A stretch of 63,250 nt of DNA. It comes from Pseudonocardiales bacterium. GTDB lineage: Bacteria; Actinomycetota; Actinomycetes; Mycobacteriales; Pseudonocardiaceae. The stretch covers positions 1 to 63,250 of the forward strand of contig JAFAWY010000137.1 in NCBI GenBank assembly GCA_019241525.1. The letters are read 5' to 3'. Below are positions 1-8,380 of the stretch, in pieces. The notes under the pieces were generated by a model. The model was given only the letters and a program-made list of their open reading frames with translations, had not been told where the DNA came from and ran no database searches. Within the stretch, counting starts at the first letter, position 1; each line of letters starts with the position of its first letter. The position numbers were made by a program, and so were the translations under genes.

Positions 1-51
1 TGATCAATTTTGGGTTGGGAGTCCTGACCGGCGGCAAATAATGTCCGCTGG
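1..51 (-). repeat. Dispersed repeat, copy 1 (minus orientation)
   Basis: The reverse complement of this segment matches 8284-8334 at 49 of 51 positions. The outer tip reads TGATCA. Diverged relatives lie near 2543-2600 and 3425-3465. The copy touches the window edge, so its real extent is unknown. Together with 8284-8334 it forms an inverted pair around an accessory segment. Confidence 0.8.
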
Positions 52-389
52 GGATTCGTCTGCGGACACCGCTGGCGTTGCACACGCATCGCTTCGGCTG
101 CTGCTCCGGCGCGCCGTGAGGAATGACCAGGCTGCTTGTTCCTGACGAAGCGGTGCCGCGGCCGGGCGACGTCTGGCGGCTCTGTAACTGTGATCGTCGT
201 TAGTCTTGCCCATCGTGACATCCGCTGCAGGCCACCTCGCTGTCCTCGATGACGCGGTGGCCGGTCTCGTGGTCGGCGTGCACGTGGTCGGTTCGACAGG
301 TCTTGCACATTGCCCGACGCCGATGGCCTTGCGCGTCGCTTGCATGCAGTGCGGCCAGTCGGATGCGCGGGTCAAACGACATCGAGCCG
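52..389. other. Leader region without a supported gene
   Basis: No open frame here has recognisable protein character. The aminoglycoside kinase frame is open upstream to 249, but that extension is Arg/Ser/Cys-rich and unlike the family. A short inverted repeat GTCCGC/GCGGAC sits at 43-48 and 62-67, beside the repeat copy at the window start. Confidence 0.5.
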
Positions 390-1286
390 ATGACGATGCA
401 TGACAACCAGGTGGACATCACCACCGCCACGGTACGCACCCTCGTGGACCAGCAGTTCCCTGAGTGGCGTGACAAGGAGATCCGGCGACTGGACTCGTCT
501 GGGACCGTGAACACCCTCTTCCGGATCGGAGACGACCTATCCGCCCGGTTTCCGCTTCGGCTGGCTGATTTCGAGACGACCCGCAAGGATCTGGAACGTG
601 AGGCGCGGGCGAGCGCCGCTCTGGCGAAGGTGTCTCCCTTTCCTGCCCCCGAGCCCGTCGCGCTGGGCGAACCAGGCGCGGGTTACCCCATGCCGTGGTC
701 AGTACAAACCTGGCTGCCGGGCGTCCCGGCTTCGGAGGCGGACCCGAGTGCATCGGTGAGCTTTGCTCTGGATCTGGCTGCCCTGATCAGCGCCCTACGC
801 AAGGCCGACACCGAGGGCCGACACTTCAAGGGTGACGGTCGTGGAGGTGCGCTGACAGACCACGACGAGTGGATGGAGGAATGCTTCGAGAAGAGTGAGG
901 GCTTGGTCGACGTATCGACCCTGCGCGACCTATGGAGTCGTCTGCGGGCGCTTCCGCGCGTGGGCGAGGACGTCATGAATCACGGTGACCTGATCCCCGG
1001 CAACCTACTAGTGAATGCTGGCCGGCTCTGCGGTGTACTTGACACTGGCAACTTCGGTCCAGCCGACCCGGCGTTGGACCTGGTGTCGGCATGGCACTCG
1101 CTGGAGCGGGAGCCGCGCGAGGTACTGCAACGCGAGCTAGCCTGTGACGGCCTTGAGTGGCAGCGCGGAAAGGCTTGGGCCTTCGCGCAGGCGATGGGCC
1201 TGGTCTGGTACTACGTTGAGAGCAACCCGGTCATGAGTGCCATGGGGCGCCGTACGTTGGAACGCATCCAAGAGTCGATGCGCTGA
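390..1286 (+). CDS. Aminoglycoside phosphotransferase-family kinase
   Basis: Predicted small-molecule kinase of the APH/choline-kinase fold, 298 aa from the ATG at 390; a second ATG lies at 396. The catalytic loop HGDLIPGN is at residues 198-205, with D200 as expected base and N205 as metal ligand. The second metal motif DTG starts at residue 218. The N-terminal lobe carries the usual FRIGDDLSARFP strand. An upstream extension of the frame to 249 is rejected because it lacks family character. The phosphorylated substrate cannot be read from sequence: antibiotic resistance is one option, but many actinomycete APH-like proteins act on other metabolites. It appears monocistronic. Confidence 0.8.
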   Translation: MTMHDNQVDITTATVRTLVDQQFPEWRDKEIRRLDSSGTVNTLFRIGDDLSARFPLRLADFETTRKDLEREARASAALAKVSPFPAPEPVALGEPGAGYPMPWSVQTWLPGVPASEADPSASVSFALDLAALISALRKADTEGRHFKGDGRGGALTDHDEWMEECFEKSEGLVDVSTLRDLWSRLRALPRVGEDVMNHGDLIPGNLLVNAGRLCGVLDTGNFGPADPALDLVSAWHSLEREPREVLQRELACDGLEWQRGKAWAFAQAMGLVWYYVESNPVMSAMGRRTLERIQESMR

Positions 1287-1710
1287 GCCCGGATCCACGT
1301 GCGTCGAGCATGGTCGGACGTCAGGATGAAAGTTGTGATCGCGTAAGCTCGCGGTAGCCAAGCTGGAGAGCCGGGGAATTTCACACCCAACGTCTGCCTG
1401 ATACCAGAGCAACATCAATTGGGCACCCCGCGCCTTATGACTGGTCCAGAGTCCACGGGCCCTGCGAGTGTCCGGTTGAGGATCCGCTATCGAGACGGCT
1501 CGCGGGTCGTCCTGAGCATCTGCTACATGGTCTGCTGAGCCAGCACTTCGGTTGTCGGGCGTGCAGGCTACGGCGCTGGGGTGCGTCGCGGTTTCTGCTG
1601 CTCGGATTCGGCACCCGGTTCCAGGAAAGTCGGGTTTCCCTGCCGTGACCCGACCGGCTGGTGGTCGCGCGGGCTTGACGGGACCCTCCGAGAGGAGCTT
1701 GGCTCGGGCC

Positions 1711-2490
1711 GTGCAATTTGCGGTCCCGGCCGAGCATTACGACCGCTTCATGGGCCGCTATGCGCCCACGCTGGCCACCGCGCTGGCCGACACCGCCGGC
1801 GTGACCTCCGGAATGCGGGTCATCGATGTGGGCTGCGGGCCAGGTGGCCTCACTCAGGAGCTTGTCCGGCGCGTTGGCGCCGGATACGTCGCGGCGATCG
1901 ATCCCGCGCCACAGTTCGCCACAGCATGTCGCGATCGCCTTCCGGGTGTCGACGTCCGCGACGGCGTTGCCGAAAAGCTGCCGTGGGCAGATGGGGAGTT
2001 CGACGTGACGCTGTCCTCGCTGGTGCTCGGATTCATGAGCGATCCCGACCAGGGCGTGCGAGAAATGGCACGCGTCACACGGCCGGGCGGCACGGTTGCG
2101 GCCTGCATGTGGGACACCACGGCGGGCGGGATGACCATGCTGCGGATCTTCTGGGCCGCCGTGCGACAGCTCAACCCCGATGTCGAGGGTGAACGGCGGA
2201 TGGCAGGCACCGCCGAGGGCGACATCGCGGAACGGTTTAGGCGCGCTGGCCTCGAAGACGTCACCAGCGGCGCGCTCACCGCTCGCGCGGATTATAGCGG
2301 GTTCGACGACTTCTGGGAGCCGTTCACGTTCGCGGTCGGACCCGCCGGTCAATACTTGACCACGCTGACCGGCGAGCAGCACGCGCGTGTGCGCCGGGCA
2401 TGCCGGTCAGCCCTCCCGGAGGGGTCATTTACCCTCGACGCTCGCGCCTGGTGCGCGCGGGGCACTGTCCCCGCTTCGGCCTCGGACTGA
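1711..2490 (+). CDS. Class I SAM-dependent methyltransferase
   Basis: Rossmann-fold methyltransferase of the Methyltransf_11/25 type, 259 aa. Motif I is VIDVGCGPGG at about residues 37-46, followed by the acidic loop AAIDPAPQF and the motif around LPWADGEFDVTLSSLVL. The GTG at 1711 is chosen because AGAGGAG lies about ten bases upstream at 1691-1697. The frame is open to a TTG at 1552, but that segment does not look coding. The methyl acceptor is unknown. The gene stands alone, with a copy of the dispersed repeat just past its stop. Confidence 0.8.
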   Translation: MQFAVPAEHYDRFMGRYAPTLATALADTAGVTSGMRVIDVGCGPGGLTQELVRRVGAGYVAAIDPAPQFATACRDRLPGVDVRDGVAEKLPWADGEFDVTLSSLVLGFMSDPDQGVREMARVTRPGGTVAACMWDTTAGGMTMLRIFWAAVRQLNPDVEGERRMAGTAEGDIAERFRRAGLEDVTSGALTARADYSGFDDFWEPFTFAVGPAGQYLTTLTGEQHARVRRACRSALPEGSFTLDARAWCARGTVPASASD

Positions 2491-2542
2491 CACGGCGTTT
2501 CTGTAGCCGAAGGCCTAACGAGCCTTCTTGTGGCCGGTTTGA

Positions 2543-2600
2543 GACTCCCGACCGCAAGTTGATCATGCTGTCCGCTGGGGATCCCCATCCAGACACCCCC
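2543..2600 (+). repeat. Dispersed repeat, copy 2 (diverged)
   Basis: The first 23 bases match 8312-8334 at 20 positions, ending in TTGATCA. Similarity continues through TGTCCG and GATCCCCATCC-GACA, which recur at 8338-8368. The same TGTCCGCTGGGGAT string also occurs at 42-55. It lies in the gap between the methyltransferase and the zinc-ribbon gene. Confidence 0.65.
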
Positions 2601-2704
2601 CGCCCCTTCGACTTGGGGGGCGTGGCTTGGACGTGACGGGAGTGTCCGTACGTGCCATCGGTGATACTTGGAGTTGATCGCTTGGCAGATGGTCGGGGAC
2701 AGGT

Positions 2705-2869
2705 GTGGTTAAGGACGATCGGCGCCTGTACATCTGCACGGAATGTGGTGGCTCGCAGGTGGTTGTGAAGTGGAAGCGAGCTGACGTGGGCGAGGAACAG
2801 GAAACAGCGACGACGGAGCTATGCCCCACGTGCGATGGCTCCGGGCAGATTTTGGGACCCTCGACATAG
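2705..2869 (+). CDS. Small zinc-ribbon protein
   Basis: A 54-residue protein starting at GTG 2705. It has two CXXC knuckles, CTEC at 11-14 and CPTC at 40-43, separated by 25 residues rich in charged amino acids, followed by DGSG. The spacing fits a single zinc-ribbon fold. It ends 27 bases before the resolvase-like gene, suggesting one transcription unit. Similar zinc-ribbon/short-recombinase pairs occur on actinomycete integrative elements, from family knowledge. No enzymatic motif is visible; nucleic-acid binding is the simplest guess. Confidence 0.65.
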   Translation: MVKDDRRLYICTECGGSQVVVKWKRADVGEEQETATTELCPTCDGSGQILGPST

Positions 2870-2896
2870 GGCTCGCCGCCGTTTCACACCGACGGC

Positions 2897-3205
2897 ATGG
2901 CGCGCACCGCAATCCTGTATGCCCGGTCGAACCGTCGTGAGAATGTCGACCGGCAGGTACGGGAGCTGGAGGAGTGGTGTGACCGCGCTGGTGTGGTGCC
3001 GGTGAGCACGGTTGCTGAGGTCGCGATCGGTGTCCGAGCGTCACGTCGGTGCAAGCAGGTGTTGATGGACGCCGCGGCCGGTCTGGCAGATCTTGTCTTG
3101 ATCCGAGATGTTTCGCGTCTGTCCGAAGACCCAGCCCAGCTTGAGCAGATCATCGGTGAGCATCGGTCCCGGCTTGCTATCAGCCGAGAAGACCGACACC
3201 ACTGA
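2897..3205 (+). CDS. Short serine-recombinase N-terminal domain-like protein
   Basis: 102 aa resembling only the catalytic half of small serine recombinases. ILYARSNRREN at residues 6-16 matches the strand that normally reads YARVS with the nucleophilic serine; here the serine follows the arginine directly (S11) and the valine is missing. VDRQVRELEEWCDRAG and VLIRDVSRLSEDPAQL match later resolvase segments. No DNA-binding C-terminal domain exists. It is therefore either an inactive remnant or an accessory protein with a resolvase fold. The zinc-ribbon gene lies immediately upstream. Confidence 0.65.
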   Translation: MARTAILYARSNRRENVDRQVRELEEWCDRAGVVPVSTVAEVAIGVRASRRCKQVLMDAAAGLADLVLIRDVSRLSEDPAQLEQIIGEHRSRLAISREDRHH

Positions 3206-3600
3206 GGTACGGGTGACCATCGGTCGATTGCTTCCAGATCATGACGCGCGCTGTGAGAATACGTCTGGAATCATGATCGTCGCCGAGGCCAGCATGGGAT
3301 ACTTATGGCTCACCGTAGACGCTGCTGTGACTCAGCAACGGGGCTCTCCTGCTCCTCCTGGCCCCTTGAGGGGGCAAATGACCTGCCAGTAACTTCCTTG
3401 GCTGCAGCCATCGCTCCGCTGGTGTCCACCGCCGATCCCCAACCGGACATCCGGGCCGCTTAGCGCCGCTGCCGGCCGATGGGTTGCTACTTGTCGCTCG
3501 CTTGTCAAGCTGTCTGCACTCGCCTCCGGCGGCGGTGTACGCCCTGGGTCGTGGTCGCGAGTGTCGATGCTGTTGCGGCTGCAACTACCGGCCGCCCCGT
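3206..3600. other. Intergenic region with a diverged repeat copy
   Basis: No gene is supported here. At about 3425-3465 the sequence GATCCCCAACCGGACATC followed by GGGCCGCTT resembles the tail of the 8.3-kb repeat (GATCCCCATCCGGACATC, then CGGCCCCGCTT), so this is a third, partial member of the dispersed family. The rest is unremarkable and lies between the convergent resolvase-like and alcohol dehydrogenase genes. Confidence 0.5.
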
Positions 3601-4623
3601 TCACGGTTGTAGCAGGGTCTTGATGGCGCGGCGTTCGTCCATGGCTTTGTAGCCTTCGGCGACTTGGTTGAGCGGGAGGGTGAGGTCGAAGACGGAGCCG
3701 GGATCGATGGCTTCGGTGAGGATGCGGTCGATGAGGTCGGGCAGGAAACGTCGGACCGGGGCGGGTCCGCCGTGGAGGTGAACGGCGGAGAAGAACAGCT
3801 CGTCGCCGGGCAGGGTGACGTCATGTGAGACGCCCACGTAGCCGACGTGGCCACCGGGTCGGGTGGAGCGGATGGCCTGCATCATCGACTCCTGGGTGCC
3901 GACGGCCTCGATGACACTCTGGGCGCCGAAGCCGCCGGTGAGGTCTTTGATGATGGCGACGCCCTCGTCTCCGCGTTCGGTGACGATGTCGGTAGCCCCG
4001 AACGCGCGGGCGAGCTGTTGGCGTGACTGGTGACGGGAGAAGGCGATGATGCGCTCGGCGCCGAGTTCGCGGGCGGCGAGCACGCCGAGTAGTCCGACCG
4101 CGCCGTCGCCGACCACGGCGACCGTCTTACCGGGTGCGACGTCGGCGGCGATTGCCCCGAACCAGCCGGCGCCGAGCACGTCAGAGGCGGCGAGCAGAGA
4201 CGGGACGAGCTTTTCGTCGGGCATGGCGGGGGTGGCGACGAGCGTGCCGTCGGCCAGCGGGATACGTGCGTACTCGGCCTGGGTACCGATGGCGCCTATC
4301 AGCTCAGCGTGCACGCAGCGGGACTGATATCCGGCCCGGCAGATTTCGCAGGTGTTGTCGCTAGCGAAAAACGAACCGATGACGAACTGGCCGGGCTTGA
4401 CGGTGGTGACCTCGGCGCCGACCTCCTCGATGACACCGACATACTCATGACCCATCGGTACCGGACCATCGACGGCTTCGATGCCCCGGTAAGGCCACAG
4501 GTCCGAGCCGCACACGCAGGTCGCGGCAAGCCGGATGATGGCGTCGGTGGGGTGCTCGATGCGCGGGTCGTCGCGGGTGTCAAGGCGGACGTCGCCGGGA
4601 GCGTGCAGGACTGCTCCTCGCAT
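3601..4623 (-). CDS. Zinc-dependent alcohol dehydrogenase family protein
   Basis: Medium-chain dehydrogenase, 340 aa. The catalytic zinc site is Cys38 (CVCGSD) with His59-Glu60 (GHE). The NAD(P) fold has GDGAVG in VVGDGAVGLLG. The structural-zinc loop keeps three cysteines (CEICRAGYQSRC), but the usual first Cys is replaced by Asp (SDNTC). The ATG at 4623 follows AAGGAGA. The frame stays open upstream to 5160, which is a shadow of the neighbour. It lies 53 bases downstream of the MFS/SDR frame in the same direction and is probably co-transcribed. The substrate is unknown. Confidence 0.85.
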   Translation of the reverse strand: MRGAVLHAPGDVRLDTRDDPRIEHPTDAIIRLAATCVCGSDLWPYRGIEAVDGPVPMGHEYVGVIEEVGAEVTTVKPGQFVIGSFFASDNTCEICRAGYQSRCVHAELIGAIGTQAEYARIPLADGTLVATPAMPDEKLVPSLLAASDVLGAGWFGAIAADVAPGKTVAVVGDGAVGLLGVLAARELGAERIIAFSRHQSRQQLARAFGATDIVTERGDEGVAIIKDLTGGFGAQSVIEAVGTQESMMQAIRSTRPGGHVGYVGVSHDVTLPGDELFFSAVHLHGGPAPVRRFLPDLIDRILTEAIDPGSVFDLTLPLNQVAEGYKAMDERRAIKTLLQP

Positions 4624-4676
4624 GCTGGGTCTCCTTCGGTAGCTGTGGGTGGTCGGGATGGTGCAGGTCGGGGTCG

Positions 4677-5105
4677 TCAGCGGGCGGTGTATCCGCCGTC
4701 GACCGGCAGCGCGATACCGACGACGAAACTGGCGTCTGGGCTGCACAACCAGAGCACTGCGGCGGCCACCTTCTCCGCAGTGCCGAGCCGTCCGATGGGT
4801 TGGTTGGCGGCGGTCTCGTCGCGGTCGAGGTCCCCGGAGTCGATCATCTGGGTCACCATGGGGGTCTCGATGGTGCCGGGACAGATGGCGTTGATGCGGA
4901 TACCGCGGGGGGCGTACTCCAGCGCGGCGGAGCGGGTCAGTCCGAGCACGCCGTGTTTCGCGGCGTGGTAGGCCGCACGGCCGGGCAGCCCGACCAGCCC
5001 GCCGAGCGAGGAGCAGTTGACGATGGCCCCAGAGCCCTGCGCCCGCATCTGGGCGAGCTCGTGCTTCATGCTTGCCCAGATCCCGCGCAGGTTGATGGCG
5101 TTGAC
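4677..5105 (-). pseudogene. SDR oxidoreductase C-terminal remnant
   Basis: About 141 residues match the second half of a classical short-chain dehydrogenase: VNAINLRGIWASMKHEL, the serine segment IVNCSSLGG, the catalytic YHAAK, the PGTIETPM loop and the terminal VDGGYTAR. The N-terminal TGxxxGxG nucleotide-binding half is absent. Full-length members are about 250 aa. It can be read only as an in-frame tail of the upstream transporter, so enzyme activity is unlikely. Confidence 0.75.
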
Positions 5106-6683
5106 TCGGCACCCAGGCCCGTGGCGCCGTCGTCGCGGGCGGTGGTGATCTCGATTCCATCGGTCGTGCTCAGGAGGTCGGCCAGGTGGGTTGTCGAGTC
5201 GGGCATGACGGGCTCCGGGACGACAGTGGGTGTTGAGGAACAACGCGGCGACCGTGGTGAGGGCCAGGACGGCAGCGGCGAGCAGCAGGCTGGTGTGGAC
5301 GCCTCGCATGAAGGTCTCAGGCCGGGACAGCAGGCCACCGAAGACGGCGACAGCGAGTGCACCGCCGACTTGACGGCTGGTGTTGAACACCCCCGAGGCG
5401 GTGCCGGTGCGCTCATGGGCGACAACGTCGAGCAACAGTGCGATGCCCGGCGGTGAGATGGTGGGGCCGCCCACGCCGACGAACATCATGAGCACGGCAA
5501 GCAGCCACAGTGGTGTCGTCGACGGCAGCACTCCGAGTACGGCCAGCCCGATCGTCATCAGGGCCAGTCCGGCGACGATCACGGCCTTGCGACCGATCTT
5601 TTCGGTGATTCGGGCCGAGAGAGGCGTCAGTGCGGCGCCGATGAGCATCATCGGCAGGAACACCAGCCCGGTGCCGAACGCCGATAGCGCGCGCTGTTGC
5701 TGCAGGTAAAGGCTGAAGACAAAGGGCAATCCGTAGTAGCCGACCATGAAGGCGAACCCGGTCGCGAACACGATCACCGCCGTGCGGTTGGCGAACAGGT
5801 CACTCGGCATCATCGGGTGCTGTCCCCGAGCCTGGGCGAGGACAAACGCGGCCAGCGCGACCACGGTGATCGCGAAGGCGATCATCACCCGCTGCTGGGT
5901 GAACCCGCCGGCGCCGGCTTCGATGGCGGTGTAGGTCAGCCCGGCCATGGCCACGATGCCGGTGGCTTGCCCTGCCCAGTCCAAGGGCGTCGCCCGGCGC
6001 GGTGAGCGCCCCGCGGACCTGAGAAGCAGCGCCGCGACGATGCCGACGGGGACGTTGAGCAGGAAGATGAACCGCCAGTCGGCCACACTGAGGGCCCCGC
6101 CGAGCAACGGACCCGACGACGAGGCGACCGCCCCACCCATCGCCCACACCCCGACCGCGCGGCCCCGGGCCTTGGCCTCGGGGAACGCCTGGCGCACCAG
6201 CGCCATCGACGCGGGCATCATCATCGCCGCCGCGCCGCCCTGCACGAACCGGGCCACGACCAAGGCGAACAAGCTGGGCGCCGCGCCGCACGCCGCCGAG
6301 GCCAGCACGAACACGCCGAGGCCCGTGCCGAACGCACACCGAGCGCCAATGCGGTCGGTCAGCGAACCGGCGGAGAGCAACAGCGAAGCGAACATCAGCG
6401 TGTAGCCGTCGACCACCCACTGCAGCCCGGTCACTCCTCCGCCGAGGTCGTGTCGGATCGAGGGCAGTGCCACGTTCACCACCACCGCGTCCAACGTGAT
6501 GATGAAGAACCCGAGCACCGCCGCCGCCAACGTCGCCCGAGAATTCGACTCGTTGGACATCGTCGCGTTGGTGCGTGTCTGGGCGGCCGTGCTGGTTGGC
6601 GGCGCGGCGCTCACGACACTGTTGTTGGCGGCGGTAGCCGCAGTGGTCACCGTGTCGGTGAGGGCGTCGGTCATGGCATCCAT
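4677..6683 (-). CDS. MFS drug transporter (DHA2-like) fused in frame to a partial SDR
   Basis: One 668-aa frame. Residues about 48-485 form a DHA2-type drug/proton antiporter: first helix LAAAVLGFFIITLDAVVVN, then the D-R-x-GAR loop (LTDRIGARCAF) and successive hydrophobic helices. Residues about 486-526 are Arg/Pro/His-rich and look like out-of-frame sequence. Residues 527-667 are the C-terminal half of a short-chain dehydrogenase. ATG 6683 is the first start; ATG 6560 (MSNESN) just before helix 1 is an alternative. The divergent MmyB-type regulator is 92 bases away. The joint looks like a deletion that removed the transporter end and the SDR nucleotide-binding half. Confidence 0.75.
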   Translation of the reverse strand: MDAMTDALTDTVTTAATAANNSVVSAAPPTSTAAQTRTNATMSNESNSRATLAAAVLGFFIITLDAVVVNVALPSIRHDLGGGVTGLQWVVDGYTLMFASLLLSAGSLTDRIGARCAFGTGLGVFVLASAACGAAPSLFALVVARFVQGGAAAMMMPASMALVRQAFPEAKARGRAVGVWAMGGAVASSSGPLLGGALSVADWRFIFLLNVPVGIVAALLLRSAGRSPRRATPLDWAGQATGIVAMAGLTYTAIEAGAGGFTQQRVMIAFAITVVALAAFVLAQARGQHPMMPSDLFANRTAVIVFATGFAFMVGYYGLPFVFSLYLQQQRALSAFGTGLVFLPMMLIGAALTPLSARITEKIGRKAVIVAGLALMTIGLAVLGVLPSTTPLWLLAVLMMFVGVGGPTISPPGIALLLDVVAHERTGTASGVFNTSRQVGGALAVAVFGGLLSRPETFMRGVHTSLLLAAAVLALTTVAALFLNTHCRPGARHARLDNPPGRPPEHDRWNRDHHRPRRRRHGPGCRVNAINLRGIWASMKHELAQMRAQGSGAIVNCSSLGGLVGLPGRAAYHAAKHGVLGLTRSAALEYAPRGIRINAICPGTIETPMVTQMIDSGDLDRDETAANQPIGRLGTAEKVAAAVLWLCSPDASFVVGIALPVDGGYTAR

Positions 6684-6775
6684 GCAAGCGCCGCCCGTGC
6701 GGGCGTGGGAGGTCGACTCAGAGGGGGTACTAACTCAACCTCCCTGGCCGCGGGGGCGGTCGTAGCGTGGGTGCC
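6684..6775. promoter_or_regulatory. Divergent promoter region of transporter and regulator
   Basis: A 92-base gap separates the divergent start codons of the MFS gene and the HTH regulator. It contains GGTACTAACTCAACCTCC at 6726-6743, a plausible operator core, though no clear dyad could be confirmed by eye. Regulators of this family often control the divergent redox/efflux gene; that is inference here. Confidence 0.4.
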
Positions 6776-7690
6776 ATGGCAGAGCGGGACGACAATCGAG
6801 CAGCGATTCGGGACTTTCTGTCCAGCCGCCGGGCAAAGATCAATCCCGAGCAGGCCGGGCTTCCCGCCGGCGGGGGCACCCGCCGGGTTCCGGGATTGCG
6901 GCGAGAAGAGGTCGCCGTGCTGGCCGGGGTGAGTACCGACTGGTACATCCGCCTGGAAAAAGGGCACATCGCCGGGGTGTCCGAGGACGTCCTCGACGCC
7001 GTCGCCCGTGCGCTGCAACTCGATGAAGCCGAGCGTGAGCACCTGTTCAACCTGGCCCGTGCCGCCCGGCCCACCCGTTCGCCTCGGCGACGCACGCAAC
7101 CTCAGCTGCGGCCCAGCCTGCACCGCATCCTCGATTCGATGACCGGCGTCGCCGCGTTCATCCGCAACGCACGCTTGGACATCCTCGCCATCAACCCGCT
7201 CGGTAAAGCGCTCTACGCCCCGGTGTTCGATCTCGCCGACCAAGACCGGCGCGCACCAAACATTGCCCGCTTCAACTTCCTGGACCCTCGTGCCCGCGCC
7301 TTCTACCCCGAGTGGGACGCCTCCGCCGATACCACCGTGGCACTTCTGCGGACGGCTGCCGGGCGTGATCCTGACGATCGTGACCTGACCAACCTGGTGG
7401 GCGAACTGGCCACCCGAAGCGACGAGTTCCGCACCCGCTGGGGCGCCCACAACGTCCGGCTCCATCGGGGCGGGCTCAAACACTTCCACCACCCCGTCGT
7501 CGGTGACCTCGCCCTCGACTACGACTCGATGGACCTGCCCAGTGCCCCGGGCCTGACGCTGACCGTCTACAGCGCCGCCCCCGACACCCCCTCGGCCGAC
7601 GCCCTCACACTGCTGGCGGCCTGGAACGCCACCACCACACCCACATCGGCAGACGACAACACCGCAGCCCCCGACCAACAACACCCCTGA
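6776..7690 (+). CDS. XRE/MmyB-like transcriptional regulator
   Basis: 304 aa from ATG 6776; an in-frame GTG lies at 6767. The N-terminal helix-turn-helix spans about residues 10-75 and includes RRVPGLRREEVAVLAGVS, the usual signature of MmyB-type regulators, followed by TDWYIRLEKG. The C-terminal MmyB ligand-binding domain contains NPLGKALYAPVF, ARFNFLDPRARAFYPEW and VRLHRGGLKHFHHPVVGDL. Family knowledge suggests fatty-acid-like ligand sensing. It is divergent from the MFS/SDR and ADH genes and lies 18 bases before the cupin gene, so it probably regulates both directions. Confidence 0.85.
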   Translation: MAERDDNRAAIRDFLSSRRAKINPEQAGLPAGGGTRRVPGLRREEVAVLAGVSTDWYIRLEKGHIAGVSEDVLDAVARALQLDEAEREHLFNLARAARPTRSPRRRTQPQLRPSLHRILDSMTGVAAFIRNARLDILAINPLGKALYAPVFDLADQDRRAPNIARFNFLDPRARAFYPEWDASADTTVALLRTAAGRDPDDRDLTNLVGELATRSDEFRTRWGAHNVRLHRGGLKHFHHPVVGDLALDYDSMDLPSAPGLTLTVYSAAPDTPSADALTLLAAWNATTTPTSADDNTAAPDQQHP

Positions 7691-7708
7691 CCTGAGCAGG
7701 AGCTCGAA

Positions 7709-8125
7709 ATGGAACTCACCAAGCCCAGCGCCACCGCGAAGGCACCCGCCGAACGATTCACCGGCGACGTCTACGTCAATCCGATCAAGCAGAAGGCCGA
7801 GCCGTCACGGCTCATCGCCAGCATCGTGCGGTTCACCCCCGGCGCACGCACCAACTGGCACTCCCACGCCCTCGGACAGACCCTGTTCTGCACCGACGGC
7901 GCCGGCCTGGCCGTGTCCCGCGACGGCACCGTTATCCGTCTGACGCCGGGGGAGACCGTGTGGACCCCACCCGGCGAGGAACACTGGCACGGCGCCGGCG
8001 TCGACTGCATGATGAGCCACCTCGCGATGCTCGAAGGAGTCGAGGACGGCGACGGCACCACCTGGCTCGAGCCCGTCACCAACGAGCAGTACGCCGCAGC
8101 CAATCAGGCCAGCCTGCCAACCTGA
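7709..8125 (+). CDS. Cupin domain protein
   Basis: 138-aa single-domain cupin. Motif 1 is visible as GARTNWHSHALGQTLFC, and motif 2 as PGETVWTPPGEEHWHG, giving the usual His/His/Gln-Glu/His metal site. The start follows AGGAGC seven bases upstream. Proteins of this subgroup are often annotated as carboxymuconolactone-decarboxylase-associated or mandelonitrile-lyase-like cupins; the reaction is not known. It is likely co-transcribed with the MmyB regulator, and an aldo-keto reductase gene remnant follows. Confidence 0.8.
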   Translation: MELTKPSATAKAPAERFTGDVYVNPIKQKAEPSRLIASIVRFTPGARTNWHSHALGQTLFCTDGAGLAVSRDGTVIRLTPGETVWTPPGEEHWHGAGVDCMMSHLAMLEGVEDGDGTTWLEPVTNEQYAAANQASLPT

Positions 8126-8146
8126 ACCTGAGGCGAGGCGACTGTC

Positions 8147-8257
8147 GCGCACGAACGCACCCGAGGTCAGGGCCTGCGCGTCTGCGCGATCGGGCTGGGC
8201 TGCATGGACATGTCGCAAAGCTACGGACCCAACTTCGGCGACCGCGCCCCGCTCGCG
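8147..8257 (+). pseudogene. Aldo/keto reductase N-terminal stub
   Basis: Translation reads HERTRGQGLRVCAIGLGCMD then MSQSYGPNFGDRAP, matching the first ~40 residues of bacterial aldo/keto reductases (G-L-x-V-S-x-x-G-L-G-C-M-x-M-S). No start codon fits and homology stops abruptly near 8257, where GTCTCACATAGG begins. The gene probably once continued the regulator-cupin operon and was cut by the rearrangement that brought in the repeat at 8284. Confidence 0.6.
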
Positions 8258-8283
8258 GTCTCACATAGGGAATCGCCGAACGG

Positions 8284-8380
8284 CCAGCGGACATTATTTG
8301 CCGCCGGTCACGACTCCCAACCCAAAGTTGATCATCGTGTCCGAGATTGATCCCCATCCGGACATCGGCCCCGCTTCTTA
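8284..8380 (+). repeat. Dispersed repeat, copy 4 (plus orientation)
   Basis: Bases 8284-8334 match the reverse complement of 1-51 with two mismatches, ending in TTGATCA. The following TGTCCG and GATCCCCATCCGGACATC are shared with the copy near 2543-2600 and partly with 3425-3465. It lies between the aldo/keto reductase stub and the 3' end of the broken ectB, where ectC would be expected. Confidence 0.75.

Noticed and set aside
249-389. N-terminal extension of the aminoglycoside kinase
   Set aside because: Open frame only; composition is unlike the family and good ATG codons exist at 390 and 396.
1435-2382. Long minus-strand frame of 315 codons
   Set aside because: Antisense shadow of the methyltransferase with Arg/Gly/His-rich, featureless translation.
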